A DNA stretch of 64,000 bases, taken from Aminipila sp032051575 (GTDB lineage: Bacteria; Bacillota; Clostridia; Peptostreptococcales; Anaerovoracaceae). A program made the translations under genes and the position numbers. Shown in pieces: positions 51,229 through 60,600 of this stretch. Position 1 is the first letter of the stretch, and the number at the start of each line of letters is the position of its first letter. The notes under the pieces are model-generated. The model was not told where the DNA came from. It did no database searches and saw nothing but the letters and a program-made list of their open reading frames with translations. Where the stretch lies: contig NZ_DAMBYD010000001.1 in NCBI RefSeq assembly GCF_032051575.1, forward strand, positions 62,001-126,000, given 5' to 3'.

Positions 51229-51248
51229 GGGCTGTCTTTGGACAGCCC
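51229..51248 (+). other. Hairpin after the DUF1846 gene
   Basis: GGGCTGTC-TTTG-GACAGCCC is a perfect 8-bp stem followed by TTAATTG, so it is a weak terminator at best. Confidence 0.6.
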
Positions 51249-51273
51249 TTAATTGTAACATCAAAGGAGGAGC

Positions 51274-52233
51274 GTGAGCTTCATGTACGGACGGTTTTTA
51301 GTATTGTTTGCATTAATGGCAACAGGATATATATTAGCAAAGAAAAAAGTGTTTGACAGTAATTCAACTCATGCTATAAATAAATTTATAGTTTATTTTG
51401 CTTATCCATGTCTGGTGGTACAAAAAATCAGTGCTTTAGAAATGGAGAAAAGTACTTTTGCCAACTTCATTATAACATTGGTTTTATCCACATTATTGCT
51501 GTATTTAGGATATGGAATATCGTATTTGTATGGAAAAGCAAGGAAGTTTCCTAGAGAGAATGCTAACGTAGCAGAATTTTCTATGGCAAGCCCAAATGAC
51601 GGTTTTATGGGGTTTCCTGTAGCACTGCTTTTCTTTGGAGATATGGGGCTTCTATTTATGCTTGCGCATAACTCAGCTTTAAACTTATATTTCTTTACTT
51701 TGGGTATCAGTATGCTGAAAAGAAATAAAGAAGAAAAACAGGGAATTACCATAGGCGGAATGGTTAAAGCAGTAGCTAAACTAATTATGAATCCAAACAT
51801 ACTGGCATTGATTGTGGGCTTAGTATTATGTGGCTCAGGTATAAAACTACCCACTCCACTGAACGATTACTTTTTATATATAGGAAATGTAGCCACACCA
51901 ATGGCTATGATTTATATTGGAACCTCCCTTGCCAAAAGTAATTTTATTGAGATTATAAAAGATAAGAGGATTGTTGAATGCAGTCTGATGAAATTAATCT
52001 GGCTGCCCTTAATAACTTATGGCATTATGGTGTTTATGCCAGTTAACAATCTAATAAAGATTACTTGTATATTAGGTTCCTGCTTCCCAACGGCAGCAAC
52101 AGTACCAATGCTTGCAGAGCAGGAGCAGCAGGACTCCAGACTTGGTAGTGAAATTTTGTTTTTAAGCACTGTATTTTCTGCAGTAACCATTCCATTGGCA
52201 ATTCAGTTGATAAATATGTTTATTACCAATTAA
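51274..52233 (+). CDS. AEC-family transporter
   Basis: The 319-residue product has ten hydrophobic segments in the two 5-helix halves of auxin-efflux-carrier (AEC) proteins; the first helix GRFLVLFALMATGYILAKKK is typical, as is the central GLVLCGSGIKLPTPLNDYFL. Bacterial AEC proteins move organic acids such as malate or malonate. AAAGGAGG at 51263-51270 is close to GTG 51274 and 12 bases from ATG 51283, so either may be used; I kept GTG because the extra residues are normal for the family. It is separated from the next gene by 224 bases. Confidence 0.85.
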   Translation: MSFMYGRFLVLFALMATGYILAKKKVFDSNSTHAINKFIVYFAYPCLVVQKISALEMEKSTFANFIITLVLSTLLLYLGYGISYLYGKARKFPRENANVAEFSMASPNDGFMGFPVALLFFGDMGLLFMLAHNSALNLYFFTLGISMLKRNKEEKQGITIGGMVKAVAKLIMNPNILALIVGLVLCGSGIKLPTPLNDYFLYIGNVATPMAMIYIGTSLAKSNFIEIIKDKRIVECSLMKLIWLPLITYGIMVFMPVNNLIKITCILGSCFPTAATVPMLAEQEQQDSRLGSEILFLSTVFSAVTIPLAIQLINMFITN

Positions 52234-52457
52234 CCAATAGGCTTCTTCGAAGGCATGCACTCTTTTGGCTGTTTCAAAGTCAATGATTTTGGGAAATAGC
52301 AGTAGGTGGAACTTGGCAAATAACAACAAATTTACTGGAATTTGAATACTACAAATGGTATACTTAGTTGGAATTATGCCAATTAGTATCGTGATAATAA
52401 TTAATATCAGATAAAGGTCTGATTGAAAAGTGAATTTTAATTTAGGAGGGATTTAAC

Positions 52458-53120
52458 ATGTCAGGAATTAAAGGATTATTTAGTTCATTCGCTACAATGC
52501 AGGGTATGGTTGCACTTGCAATTGCAGTTGTACTTTGTGTAATTATTTTTATCTTTGGTAAGAAATTTGGAAAGCCAATGAACACTAAAACAGTAGTAGC
52601 AATTGGTATTGGGGCAGCTCTTTATGCAGCACTTTCATTTATTGAAATTCCAGTAGGACCAAATACAGGATTCAGATTAGCTATTGCTGTGATTTCCATT
52701 TTTGGAGCTTTTTTTGGTCCAACAGCAGGTTTCCTTGTTGGATTCTTAGGGCATGCTTTACACGATGCATTCTTTTATGGGAGCGTATGGTGGAGCTGGG
52801 TATTCATGTCAGCGATGCTAGGTTTCTTTGCGGGATTCGTTCAATTGGATAAAAAGTTTGACCCACTTAGTGGAAGCTGTAGCAAATTAAATATGCTTAG
52901 TATGTACATATGGTCCGCTGTCGGCATGGTCGTAGGAAGTATTTTGGCATACTTTGGAGATGTTTACCTATACGGTGAACCAGCCCAAAAGTTATTTATA
53001 CAAATTACATTAGCAAATATTTGTAACCTTGTAGTAATATTTGTTATCGGTATTCCAGCAGTAGCACTAATAGCAAAAAGTAAATCAAAGAGTAAAGGAC
53101 TTGTAAAGGAAGAAGAATAA
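52458..53120 (+). CDS. ECF transporter S component (substrate unknown)
   Basis: The 220-residue product is a membrane substrate-binding subunit with six helices. The helix-1 to helix-2 segment VVAIGIGAALYAALSFIEIP, VGPNTGFRLAIAVISIFGAFFGP and GFLVGFLGHALHDAFFYGS are the S-component style. The substrate class (vitamin or another) is not decided by the sequence; the family name riboflavin-type is common for such S proteins next to DUF3744 ATPases. The gene precedes its ATPase by one overlapping base (TAATG). AGGAGGG at 52445-52451 precedes ATG 52458. I see no known riboswitch in the 52234-52457 leader; it holds only an ATCAGA/TCTGAT hairpin at 52409-52426. Confidence 0.85.
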   Translation: MSGIKGLFSSFATMQGMVALAIAVVLCVIIFIFGKKFGKPMNTKTVVAIGIGAALYAALSFIEIPVGPNTGFRLAIAVISIFGAFFGPTAGFLVGFLGHALHDAFFYGSVWWSWVFMSAMLGFFAGFVQLDKKFDPLSGSCSKLNMLSMYIWSAVGMVVGSILAYFGDVYLYGEPAQKLFIQITLANICNLVVIFVIGIPAVALIAKSKSKSKGLVKEEE

Positions 53121-54820
53121 TGAGCATTATTTCTTTTAAAAATTTTTCGTTTAAATATACCAATTTAAATGAAAACACTTTAACTAACATAGACTTTGAA
53201 ATCCAGCAGGGTGAAAAAGTTTTAATAACAGGAAAAAGCGGAAGCGGTAAATCAACTATAGCCCATTGTATCAATGGGCTTATTCCATTTAATTACAAAG
53301 GTGACATAACAGGAGAAATTCTTGTGAATGGAAAAGTGCCGTCAGAGTGTTCCTTGTTTCAGATGGGGAGTCATGTGGGAACCATACTGCAAGACCAGGA
53401 TTGTCAGTTTGTAGGGCTATCGGCAGGAGAAGATGTAGCATTTGCATTTGAAAATGACTGCGTTCCAACAGAAAAAATGAGAGACTTAGTAGATATGGCA
53501 CTAGAGCAGGTTGACATGCTTAAGCAAAAGAATGTTACACCACAAAGCCTTTCAGGCGGGCAGAAACAGAAAGTGGCCATAGCAGGAATACTTGCAATGA
53601 AGGCGCCTATTTTACTATTTGATGAACCTTTGGCAAACTTGGACCCAGCCAGTGGGAAAAAGGCTATGGAGACTATTAATCTGCTTCATGAAAAACAAGG
53701 CAAAACCATAATTGTAATCGAGCATCGAATAGAGGATGTCCTTGAGCATAATTTTGATCGTGTAATCGTAATAGACGCAGGAAAGATTGAATTTAACGGT
53801 ACACCGGATGAACTGCTGGCAGATGGACATTTACCCAAAATGGGACTGCGACAGCCACTATATGTAGAAATGTTAAAGATGTGTGGGGTTGAATTAAAAG
53901 CAGAAGATAAAATATCTAACCTTGAAAATACATTAAAGTTTAAGGAACAGGTAGTAAGTAAATATATGTCAGATACTTTTGAAAAACAGGAAAAATACCA
54001 AGAAGAATTACTGAGGTTAGAAGGTATCTGTTATAAATATTACAAAGAAGATCCCTATACCATTAAAGATATAACATTTGACGTGAAGAAGGGGGAAATG
54101 CTTGCTATTGTTGGAAATAATGGGGCAGGTAAATCCACATTACTTAAAACTATTTCTGGTATTGCCAAGTATCAAGAGGGTTCAATGCATTACGTGGGAG
54201 AATGCATTGATAAATGGTCTGCAAGAAAGCGTGCAGGGGCCATCGGATTTGTTATGCAGAATCCGAATCATATGATTACTAAGGATATGATTTTTGATGA
54301 GGTAGCATTTGGACCTAGAAATTTTGGGATAAAGGAAGAAGAAGTAAAGGAAAAAACGGAAAACGCTTTGAGAGTCTGTGGGCTTTATGCCTATAGAAAC
54401 TGGCCAACGTCCTCACTAAGCTATGGACAGAGAAAACGTCTGACTATAGCCTCTATTTTGGCTATGGGGCCAAAAGTAATTATTTTAGATGAGCCTACAG
54501 CAGGGCAGGATTACACAAGCTATAGGGAATTTATGACCTATCTATCAAAGATTAGAGAAAATGGGACAGCTGTCATTCTTATTACCCATGATATGCATCT
54601 GGCGCTGGAATATGCGGACAGGGGTGTGGTACTTTCACAAGGTACAGTGATCGCACAGGATACCATGGATAAAATCTTATCGGACAGTGAATTGATAGAA
54701 CGTGCCAATTTAAAGCATACCTCTATTGAAAGCATGGGAAAGCTTTATGATGTGGATGATTTAAGCGGCTTTATTGCTTACTTTACACGTAGAATTACTG
54801 GAGGTGAAGCGCATGACTAA
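53120..54820 (+). CDS. ECF transporter ATPase with two nucleotide-binding domains (DUF3744)
   Basis: The 566-residue protein is a fused EcfA-A'. The first ABC domain (1-240) has Walker A GKSGSGKSTI (about 36-45), signature LSGGQKQK and Walker B ILLFDEP; the second (about 300-535) has GNNGAGKSTLLKTI (about 331-344), LSYGQRKRL and VIILDEPTAGQD. The linker (about 245-300) is DUF3744. It hydrolyses ATP to drive the S-component cycle. Its start overlaps the S-component stop by one base (TAATG), and EcfT overlaps its end by 8 bases, so all three are coupled. Confidence 0.94.
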   Translation: MSIISFKNFSFKYTNLNENTLTNIDFEIQQGEKVLITGKSGSGKSTIAHCINGLIPFNYKGDITGEILVNGKVPSECSLFQMGSHVGTILQDQDCQFVGLSAGEDVAFAFENDCVPTEKMRDLVDMALEQVDMLKQKNVTPQSLSGGQKQKVAIAGILAMKAPILLFDEPLANLDPASGKKAMETINLLHEKQGKTIIVIEHRIEDVLEHNFDRVIVIDAGKIEFNGTPDELLADGHLPKMGLRQPLYVEMLKMCGVELKAEDKISNLENTLKFKEQVVSKYMSDTFEKQEKYQEELLRLEGICYKYYKEDPYTIKDITFDVKKGEMLAIVGNNGAGKSTLLKTISGIAKYQEGSMHYVGECIDKWSARKRAGAIGFVMQNPNHMITKDMIFDEVAFGPRNFGIKEEEVKEKTENALRVCGLYAYRNWPTSSLSYGQRKRLTIASILAMGPKVIILDEPTAGQDYTSYREFMTYLSKIRENGTAVILITHDMHLALEYADRGVVLSQGTVIAQDTMDKILSDSELIERANLKHTSIESMGKLYDVDDLSGFIAYFTRRITGGEAHD

Positions 54821-55643
54821 AAGTGGATCCTTATATATTGAAAGAGACTCTGTATTTCACCGGTTGGATGGAAGCATTAAGCTATTAATGCTAGTTGGCT
54901 GGACGGCTTTTGTATTTGCATTTATGGACATTCGCGTATTTGCAGCAATTATAGTGTTAGGACTTGTTATGCTTAAGATTTCTAAGCTTCCCAACAAAGC
55001 TATTTGGCCGTTTTTTGTGTTTATTATAGTATTTACTATATTTAATTCAGCATTTTTGGTGGCCGTTACGCCGTCATATGGTTCAAAGCTTACAGGAACC
55101 TATACGGAATTGTTTACTTTGTTTGGAGTGTATACAGTGACTTTCGAAACCCTTTTTTACTGTCTGACTTTGACATTAAAATATATTTCGATTTTGCCAA
55201 TAACTATTTTATTTATTTTTACTACACACCCAAGTCATTTCGCGGGGAGTATTAACAGACTAGGCATTTCCTATAAAGTGTCATATGCGGTTAGTATTGC
55301 ATTTCGTTATATACCAGACGTTAAGGCTGAGGTGGAGCATATTATTCATGCACAAGAAGCAAGAGGTGTTGCTTTTCAGAAGGGTGATGCCAGTGCATTT
55401 ACTCGGCTAAAAAACTATGGAACGGTTATGATTCCTCTGCTCATGTCTTCCTTAAGCAGAATCGAAGCAGTTTCCAATGCCATGGACTTGAGAGGATTTG
55501 GAAAAAGTAAAAAAAGGACCTGGTATCATAGAGAACCACTTTCAGTAGTTGACTTTATCTTTGCCGCTTTGTCTATTGCCGTATTATTGGCAGGTATAAG
55601 CATAAAGGCGAGCATTGGTGCCATTTTCTGGTATCCATTTTAG
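54813..55643 (+). CDS. ecfT: ECF transporter T component (EcfT)
   Basis: The 276-residue product is the transmembrane coupling subunit, with MTKSGSLYIERDSVFHRLDG at the start, several helices in the first 160 residues, and the coupling-helix motif EAQARGVAFQKGD-like (here AQEARGVAFQKGD, about 184-196) followed by DLRGFGKSKKRTW (about 227-239), the two ARG/RG motifs that dock on the ATPases. ATG 54813 follows GGAGGTGA at 54800-54807 and lies inside the ATPase gene. It completes the S-A-T transporter order. Confidence 0.93.
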   Translation: MTKSGSLYIERDSVFHRLDGSIKLLMLVGWTAFVFAFMDIRVFAAIIVLGLVMLKISKLPNKAIWPFFVFIIVFTIFNSAFLVAVTPSYGSKLTGTYTELFTLFGVYTVTFETLFYCLTLTLKYISILPITILFIFTTHPSHFAGSINRLGISYKVSYAVSIAFRYIPDVKAEVEHIIHAQEARGVAFQKGDASAFTRLKNYGTVMIPLLMSSLSRIEAVSNAMDLRGFGKSKKRTWYHREPLSVVDFIFAALSIAVLLAGISIKASIGAIFWYPF

Positions 55644-55754
55644 GCGATATATTAATATTTATTAACTAACACAGGCTTTTTTGGAACTTTGTAATCTATG
55701 TTACAAGATGAAGTTTCAAAAAGGCCTATAATTTTGAATTATCGAGGTAGTGAC

Positions 55755-57077
55755 ATGCATTTTTTAGTACATAAAACAATTAAAACAGTAGGGAAGTTTA
55801 AGACATTTAAATACTCTTTAATGCTAAAAGGAGCTATAGTAGGAGCGTTAACAGGAATACTGATTGTTTTATTTCGGCTGAGTGTACAGGGGATGTGGGG
55901 CATTACAGAGCAAATTCTTAACTATGCCCGTAAAAGTGTTCTATTTGCTATGGCTTGGTTATTAATTTTATTTTTTATAGCACTTGCTATTTCGTTTTTA
56001 TTAAAAATAGAACCAATGATCGCAGGAAGTGGTATCCCACAGGCAAAAGCTGATGTAAAGGGCCAACTATCTTTAAAATGGTGGAAAGTGCTTCTTTGTA
56101 AATTTACAGGCTGTATATTGGCATTAGGCAGCGGCTTGAGCTTAGGGAGAGAAGGTCCCAGTGTTTTGCTTGGAAGTATGGTTGGAAAAGGGTTTGCACG
56201 CATAACTAAGAGAGGTAGGCCCGAAGAACACTTTTTAATGACCTGTGGTGCGGGAGCGGGTCTAACCGCAGCTTTTAATGCGCCAATTGCAGGAGCGGTA
56301 TTTTGTCTGGAAGAGATGAATAGATCCTTCTCAGAGAAAACCTTACTGACAGCCATGGCTTCAACTATTACCGCAGATTTCATGGCTAGTTATATCTTTG
56401 GTCTAAAACCCATTTTTACATTGAAAGTTGGGCAGACAATGCCACTTAAGTACTATTGGTTAATCATGATTCTTGGGGTTGTATTAGGTGCATTGGGGGC
56501 CTTATTCAATAAATGCTTGGATATGTTTCAAAAACTGTATAAAAAGCCTTTTATTAGACCTTTTAGGATAATGATACCCTTTGTAATGTTATTTGTTCTT
56601 GGATTCATATATCCTAATGCTATCGGTTCTGGCAGTAATTTAGTAGAGGCCGTAAGTACAGGAAAGTTTCTAATCAGCGCAATGTTTATTCTGTTTATAG
56701 TATGGTTTATATTTTTTATGTTCTGTTTCGGTTCTGGCGCTCCTGGCGGAATATTTATGCCACTGCTGGTATTTGGAGCAATTTTAGGCAGTATATTCGG
56801 GCAAATCTCTGGGGTTGGACTTGGATTTGGCAATGCTTATTTAGAAACATTTGTGATTGTGGGGATGGCAGGTTACTTTTCTGCTATAGTACGTGCACCT
56901 ATAACTGGAATCATACTGATTAGTGAAATGACAGGAACACTATCCCATTTATTGGCATTATCTTTGGTTTCCTTAGCGGCCTATTTTGCAGCAGATATCT
57001 TAAAGGCAAAGCCAGTATATGACCAGCTTTTGCAGCGAATTATGAATGAAATGAAACGACAGGAAAAAGCAGCATAA
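55755..57077 (+). CDS. ClC-family chloride/proton antiporter
   Basis: The 440-residue membrane protein has the three ClC filter segments: AGSGIPQAK, LGREGPSVLLG (with the gating glutamate) and GAPGGIFMPLL. The proton-pathway glutamate of antiporters is present in GAVFCLEEM, so exchange of Cl- and H+ is likely rather than a channel. CBS domains are absent. ATG 55755 follows CGAGGT at 55744-55749; the earlier ATG 55698 has no clear ribosome site and adds 19 hydrophilic residues. It may protect against acid or help charge balance. Confidence 0.88.
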   Translation: MHFLVHKTIKTVGKFKTFKYSLMLKGAIVGALTGILIVLFRLSVQGMWGITEQILNYARKSVLFAMAWLLILFFIALAISFLLKIEPMIAGSGIPQAKADVKGQLSLKWWKVLLCKFTGCILALGSGLSLGREGPSVLLGSMVGKGFARITKRGRPEEHFLMTCGAGAGLTAAFNAPIAGAVFCLEEMNRSFSEKTLLTAMASTITADFMASYIFGLKPIFTLKVGQTMPLKYYWLIMILGVVLGALGALFNKCLDMFQKLYKKPFIRPFRIMIPFVMLFVLGFIYPNAIGSGSNLVEAVSTGKFLISAMFILFIVWFIFFMFCFGSGAPGGIFMPLLVFGAILGSIFGQISGVGLGFGNAYLETFVIVGMAGYFSAIVRAPITGIILISEMTGTLSHLLALSLVSLAAYFAADILKAKPVYDQLLQRIMNEMKRQEKAA

Positions 57078-57174
57078 ATGAAAATTGGACTCCGTTCTGA
57101 TATCAGATTTAAGTTAAGTATAGTTTGCTTGCAGATTAGAGTTGATAAAGTGGATGTGAGCTTGTAAGATTTCT

Positions 57175-57240
57175 AATCCTGTAATTTGGGAGTTTTAGTC
57201 CTATGAATTGCGAGCTATAATCCTACAACCCGCGACTTTG
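57175..57240 (+). repeat. Three degenerate 22-base tandem repeats
   Basis: Units 57175-57196, 57197-57218 and 57219-57240 share (A)(A/G)TCCT near the start and G-(G/C)-GA(G/C) at positions 14-18. On the minus strand each has AGGA(T/C)T preceded by TAC, CAT or TGT. No protein-coding frame covers them. Their role is unknown. Confidence 0.6.
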
Positions 57241-57346
57241 AGATAATTACCATAAACTATGGAAGAAAAGAAATTTTAGGGCAAAAAAAGAGGCCCAAAT
57301 TACTAAATATAGGATATTGGAGCCCAAACTTTATAAATATAAAACT

Positions 57347-57394
57347 AAAATTGCACTAAATGTACTAACAATCGTATAATTAGTGCAATTTTTA
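57347..57394. terminator. Probable terminator after the ClC gene
   Basis: AAAATTGCACTAA and TTAGTGCAATTTT form a stem of 13 bp with a 21-base loop and a T-rich tail. It may work on both strands. Confidence 0.65.
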
Positions 57395-57407
57395 TTAGCA
57401 AAAAATA

Positions 57408-57457
57408 GAGTTCTTGCCCTAATAAGGTGATAAACCTAGTTTTTATGGCAAGAACTC
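57408..57457. repeat. 11-bp perfect inverted repeat with structured centre
   Basis: GAGTTCTTGCC (57408-57418) and GGCAAGAACTC (57447-57457) are exact complements, with a small AGGT/ACCT stem inside. It forms a long hairpin, with no known name. The stretch 57078-57632 holds this element, the three 22-base repeats and two terminators, and no gene. Confidence 0.65.
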
Positions 57458-57498
57458 GTAAATTAGAGCGACAAAAGCTGGAAGCAAGAGCCAAAATT

Positions 57499-57537
57499 AA
57501 AAAGGAAAGGTTCATTTTAAAGAACCTCTCCTTTTTT
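57499..57537. terminator. Terminator for the SLH protein gene (bidirectional)
   Basis: AAAGGAAAGGTTC and GAACCTCTCCTTT pair with one mismatch; the minus-strand side ends with CCTTTTTAATTTT. Confidence 0.75.
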
Positions 57538-57632
57538 GAAATTTATATCTTTGCTTCAGATTTACATAGAGTCACCCAAGGTGCACCCATAGGTACTTCC
57601 GCCTTAGAGTTACTTTTGCGTATACCTTTTGG

Positions 57633-60600
57633 TTATTGCATAGTTCCTTTTTTTTCTTTCGCTTTTATAAAAACTCCTTTAGCCTCATTAAGAGCACTCT
57701 CACTGCCATCGACTTCCTCCTGAGTTGCCTCTCTTTTTTTATCATTAATATATACTGCAGCAGCGAGAACTCCGGTAAACGTATTATATTCATCAATTGT
57801 TACCCAGGTGTCTCCACTAGGTACTTTCTCAGCGGAGTCACTTATGCGTATGCCGGCAAGCTCAGAGTTAGCAGCAGCTATTGACGATTTAAGTTTAGAC
57901 TTATCAGCCATATGACCTTTATCCGTTTTGAAGGCTGTTGTTGCTGTACTTAAAGCACTTATTCTTGCTGATACCTCACTTGCAGTTGAAATGGAATTTA
58001 TGTTTTCGTTGGCTTTAGATATTGCGCTATTTAAGTCGTTTACTGCCAGTTGAGTAGCCCATTTTTCTGATGGAGAGACATCAAAACCATCCACACTTAT
58101 TCTCACACTTCTAGCTAAAGCATCGGCATCTTTTACAGCGTTAGTTAAAGCTGAAATATCTATTCTAAATTTAGTACCAGATTTTTTACCATTTGTAAAT
58201 GAAGTTACAGCAGCATTCAAAGTATTTGCCGCTACCTGAGCATCTGCAGTGGTAGAAACTATGTTCCTATCAGTAGTAGCTTTATTAATTGCAGTATTCA
58301 AAGTATCCAATTGTGATTGTGTAACCCATTGTACTCCCTCAAAAACATCGGAACCATTAGCGCTAATAGAAATACCTTCCTTTGCTTTATTTGCATTACT
58401 AATCGCAGTATCAAGTAAAGTTAAATCAATATCCCTTGCAGCCGTAAAAGTTGCACTGGAAGAATTTAAATAAATGTTCGAACTATTCCTAAACCTGCCG
58501 GAAGGAATTGACACCGTATAGCTATTTCCAGCAGTTAGAGCCACCTTTGGAACAAGAACCATAGTACTTCCACTGATGCTTGGAGTGAAGGCAACATTTG
58601 AACCCGTAGTATTATTTCTTAAAGTAATATAGCTTGTCATATCAGATGTTGAAGGCTGATAACCTGAAGTATTATACATGGTTGTAGAGTAACTCAATAT
58701 AATGCTTTGGGTTAAGGCAACATTTGCCGCACCGTTGACTGGAGTAAAACTTACAGTAGGTGCTGATGGTGACGAAGTAGTCCATGTAACACTATAAGAG
58801 CCGATATTGGTATCATCTGACTGCGTTCTAAATTTCCTTGATGGAATCTCCACATAATATTTCTGCCCTTCCTTAAGGGTAGATTTAGGATCCAGCGTAA
58901 TTGTCTTCTTGGAAGAATTTATACTTCCAGAGAAGGAAACTTTGCTTCCGCTTGAACTTCCTTCTCTAAATATAATGTTATCTTCAACATAAGAATCAGT
59001 TATGCTCTTTCCTGCATAAGTCTCAATGGACTCAGAGAAAGTAATGTATGGGTCAATCGTACGGCTTACGTCCGTTTCTCCTGATTTAGGATAAAACTTA
59101 AGCGTTCCATCCGTATCATCACCTGTTGTAAAGTAAGTAGTCTGAGCAGCATTACCTTTATCCTTCGTGTCTAAAAACTCATTCTTGTCTATGACTACAT
59201 AATATTTGGTATCATCATCCAAATTTTTGTCAGGAGTCAGCGTGATAACTTTCTTACTGCTGTTTATGCTTCCAGAAAAAGATACTTTGCTGCCAGAGGA
59301 GGAACTCCTTCGGAGATAAACCAGGTCAGCGATATCAGAATCTCTAATAGTTGAGCCATTGTATTTCTTTACAGCGGTATCAAATGTAAGCGTAATGGTT
59401 GTATCTAACTTTACATTTGATGCTTTATTTTTAGGACTTACGGCAATGTCATAATCAGAGTTTGAATCATTACCTGTTGAAAAATAAGTCGTTTGGGCAT
59501 CATTTCCTTTTTTATTAGTATCTAAGAATTGATTCCTTGAGATAACAACATAGTATGTGGTATCGTCAGATAAATCTCTGTCAGGTGTTAGTGTAATAAC
59601 CTTTGCACTGCTGCTTATACTTCCAGAAAAAGATACATTACTTCCAGAAGAGGAACCTTTTCGAAGATAAATCAGGTCAGCAATATCTGAATTGCGAATA
59701 CTTGATCCATTATATTTTGTAACAGCAGTATTAAATGTAAGAGTAATTCTTGTATTAAGATTTACATCTTTTTCATTATTTCTAGGGCTTACTGCAATGG
59801 CATAATTAGAGTAATCAGCAGAGGAAATACCCGAACCCATTTTAACGTATCTTGGTTTTGTCTCGTAAGTAACACCGCTGGAATTTACGTTCATGGTGTT
59901 AATACTGCCAGAACCATTAAAAGTAGCGGCAGCATCGACATTAGCTGTGCCAATACTTGCTTTGCTGTTTAGTTTGATAGTACTGCTTCTACCCGAACTA
60001 TTTACGTTTAAGGTAGTAATGGCTCCAGATTCTACATCTACATCAGCTGAAGAACCCGTTACATTAACCTTAACAAAACTTCCCTTTAAAGTAGTATCAG
60101 CAGAGCCTTTTATATCCACATTATTAAAGCCAGTTCCATATAAGCCGCCAGATAAGCCGGAGGTTTCAAGTGTGGCTGTGTTTCCAGTAGTAGTTTTATT
60201 AATAGTTGTCTGACCCTTTGCCAGAACTCTTACTGCAGAAGAACTTTTTTCAACATAAGCGTTTGCAACTCTGGAGTTTGATACTGTAATGGTATTTTCA
60301 CCACCACCATACACGTATAAAGTTCCAAGAACCATACAGTTAGATAGTTCTGCTTCACCACTACCTAAATCAGAATGCATCGTAACATTGTTTGAATAAA
60401 TGCGGTTAGATAAAGTGGTCCCTTTGTCCTTTACGGTTGTACTTGAGGAAACAATATTTTCTTTATCCAGAATACTACAGATAATCTTTGCAGTCATTCC
60501 TCGGGTAAGTGAGTCCTGAGGATGGTATCTGCCATCTTCATAAGCCCCCATATATCCTTTTCCATATATTTTTGCAACTGCATCCGTGGCCCAGCTGGAA

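Noticed and set aside
52234..52457. Possible riboswitch before the ECF transporter
   Set aside because: No conserved core of any riboswitch class that I know was found; only a small 6-bp hairpin.
57175..57240. CRISPR array
   Set aside because: Three 22-base units are contiguous and degenerate with no unique spacers, and no cas gene is near.
57427..57723. A 98-codon plus-strand open frame (MINLVFMARTRKLERQ...)
   Set aside because: It reads through the 57408-57457 hairpin and the 57499-57537 terminator, overlaps the end of the SLH gene and has no ribosome site. Its hydrophobic end is the antisense of the SLH coding region.
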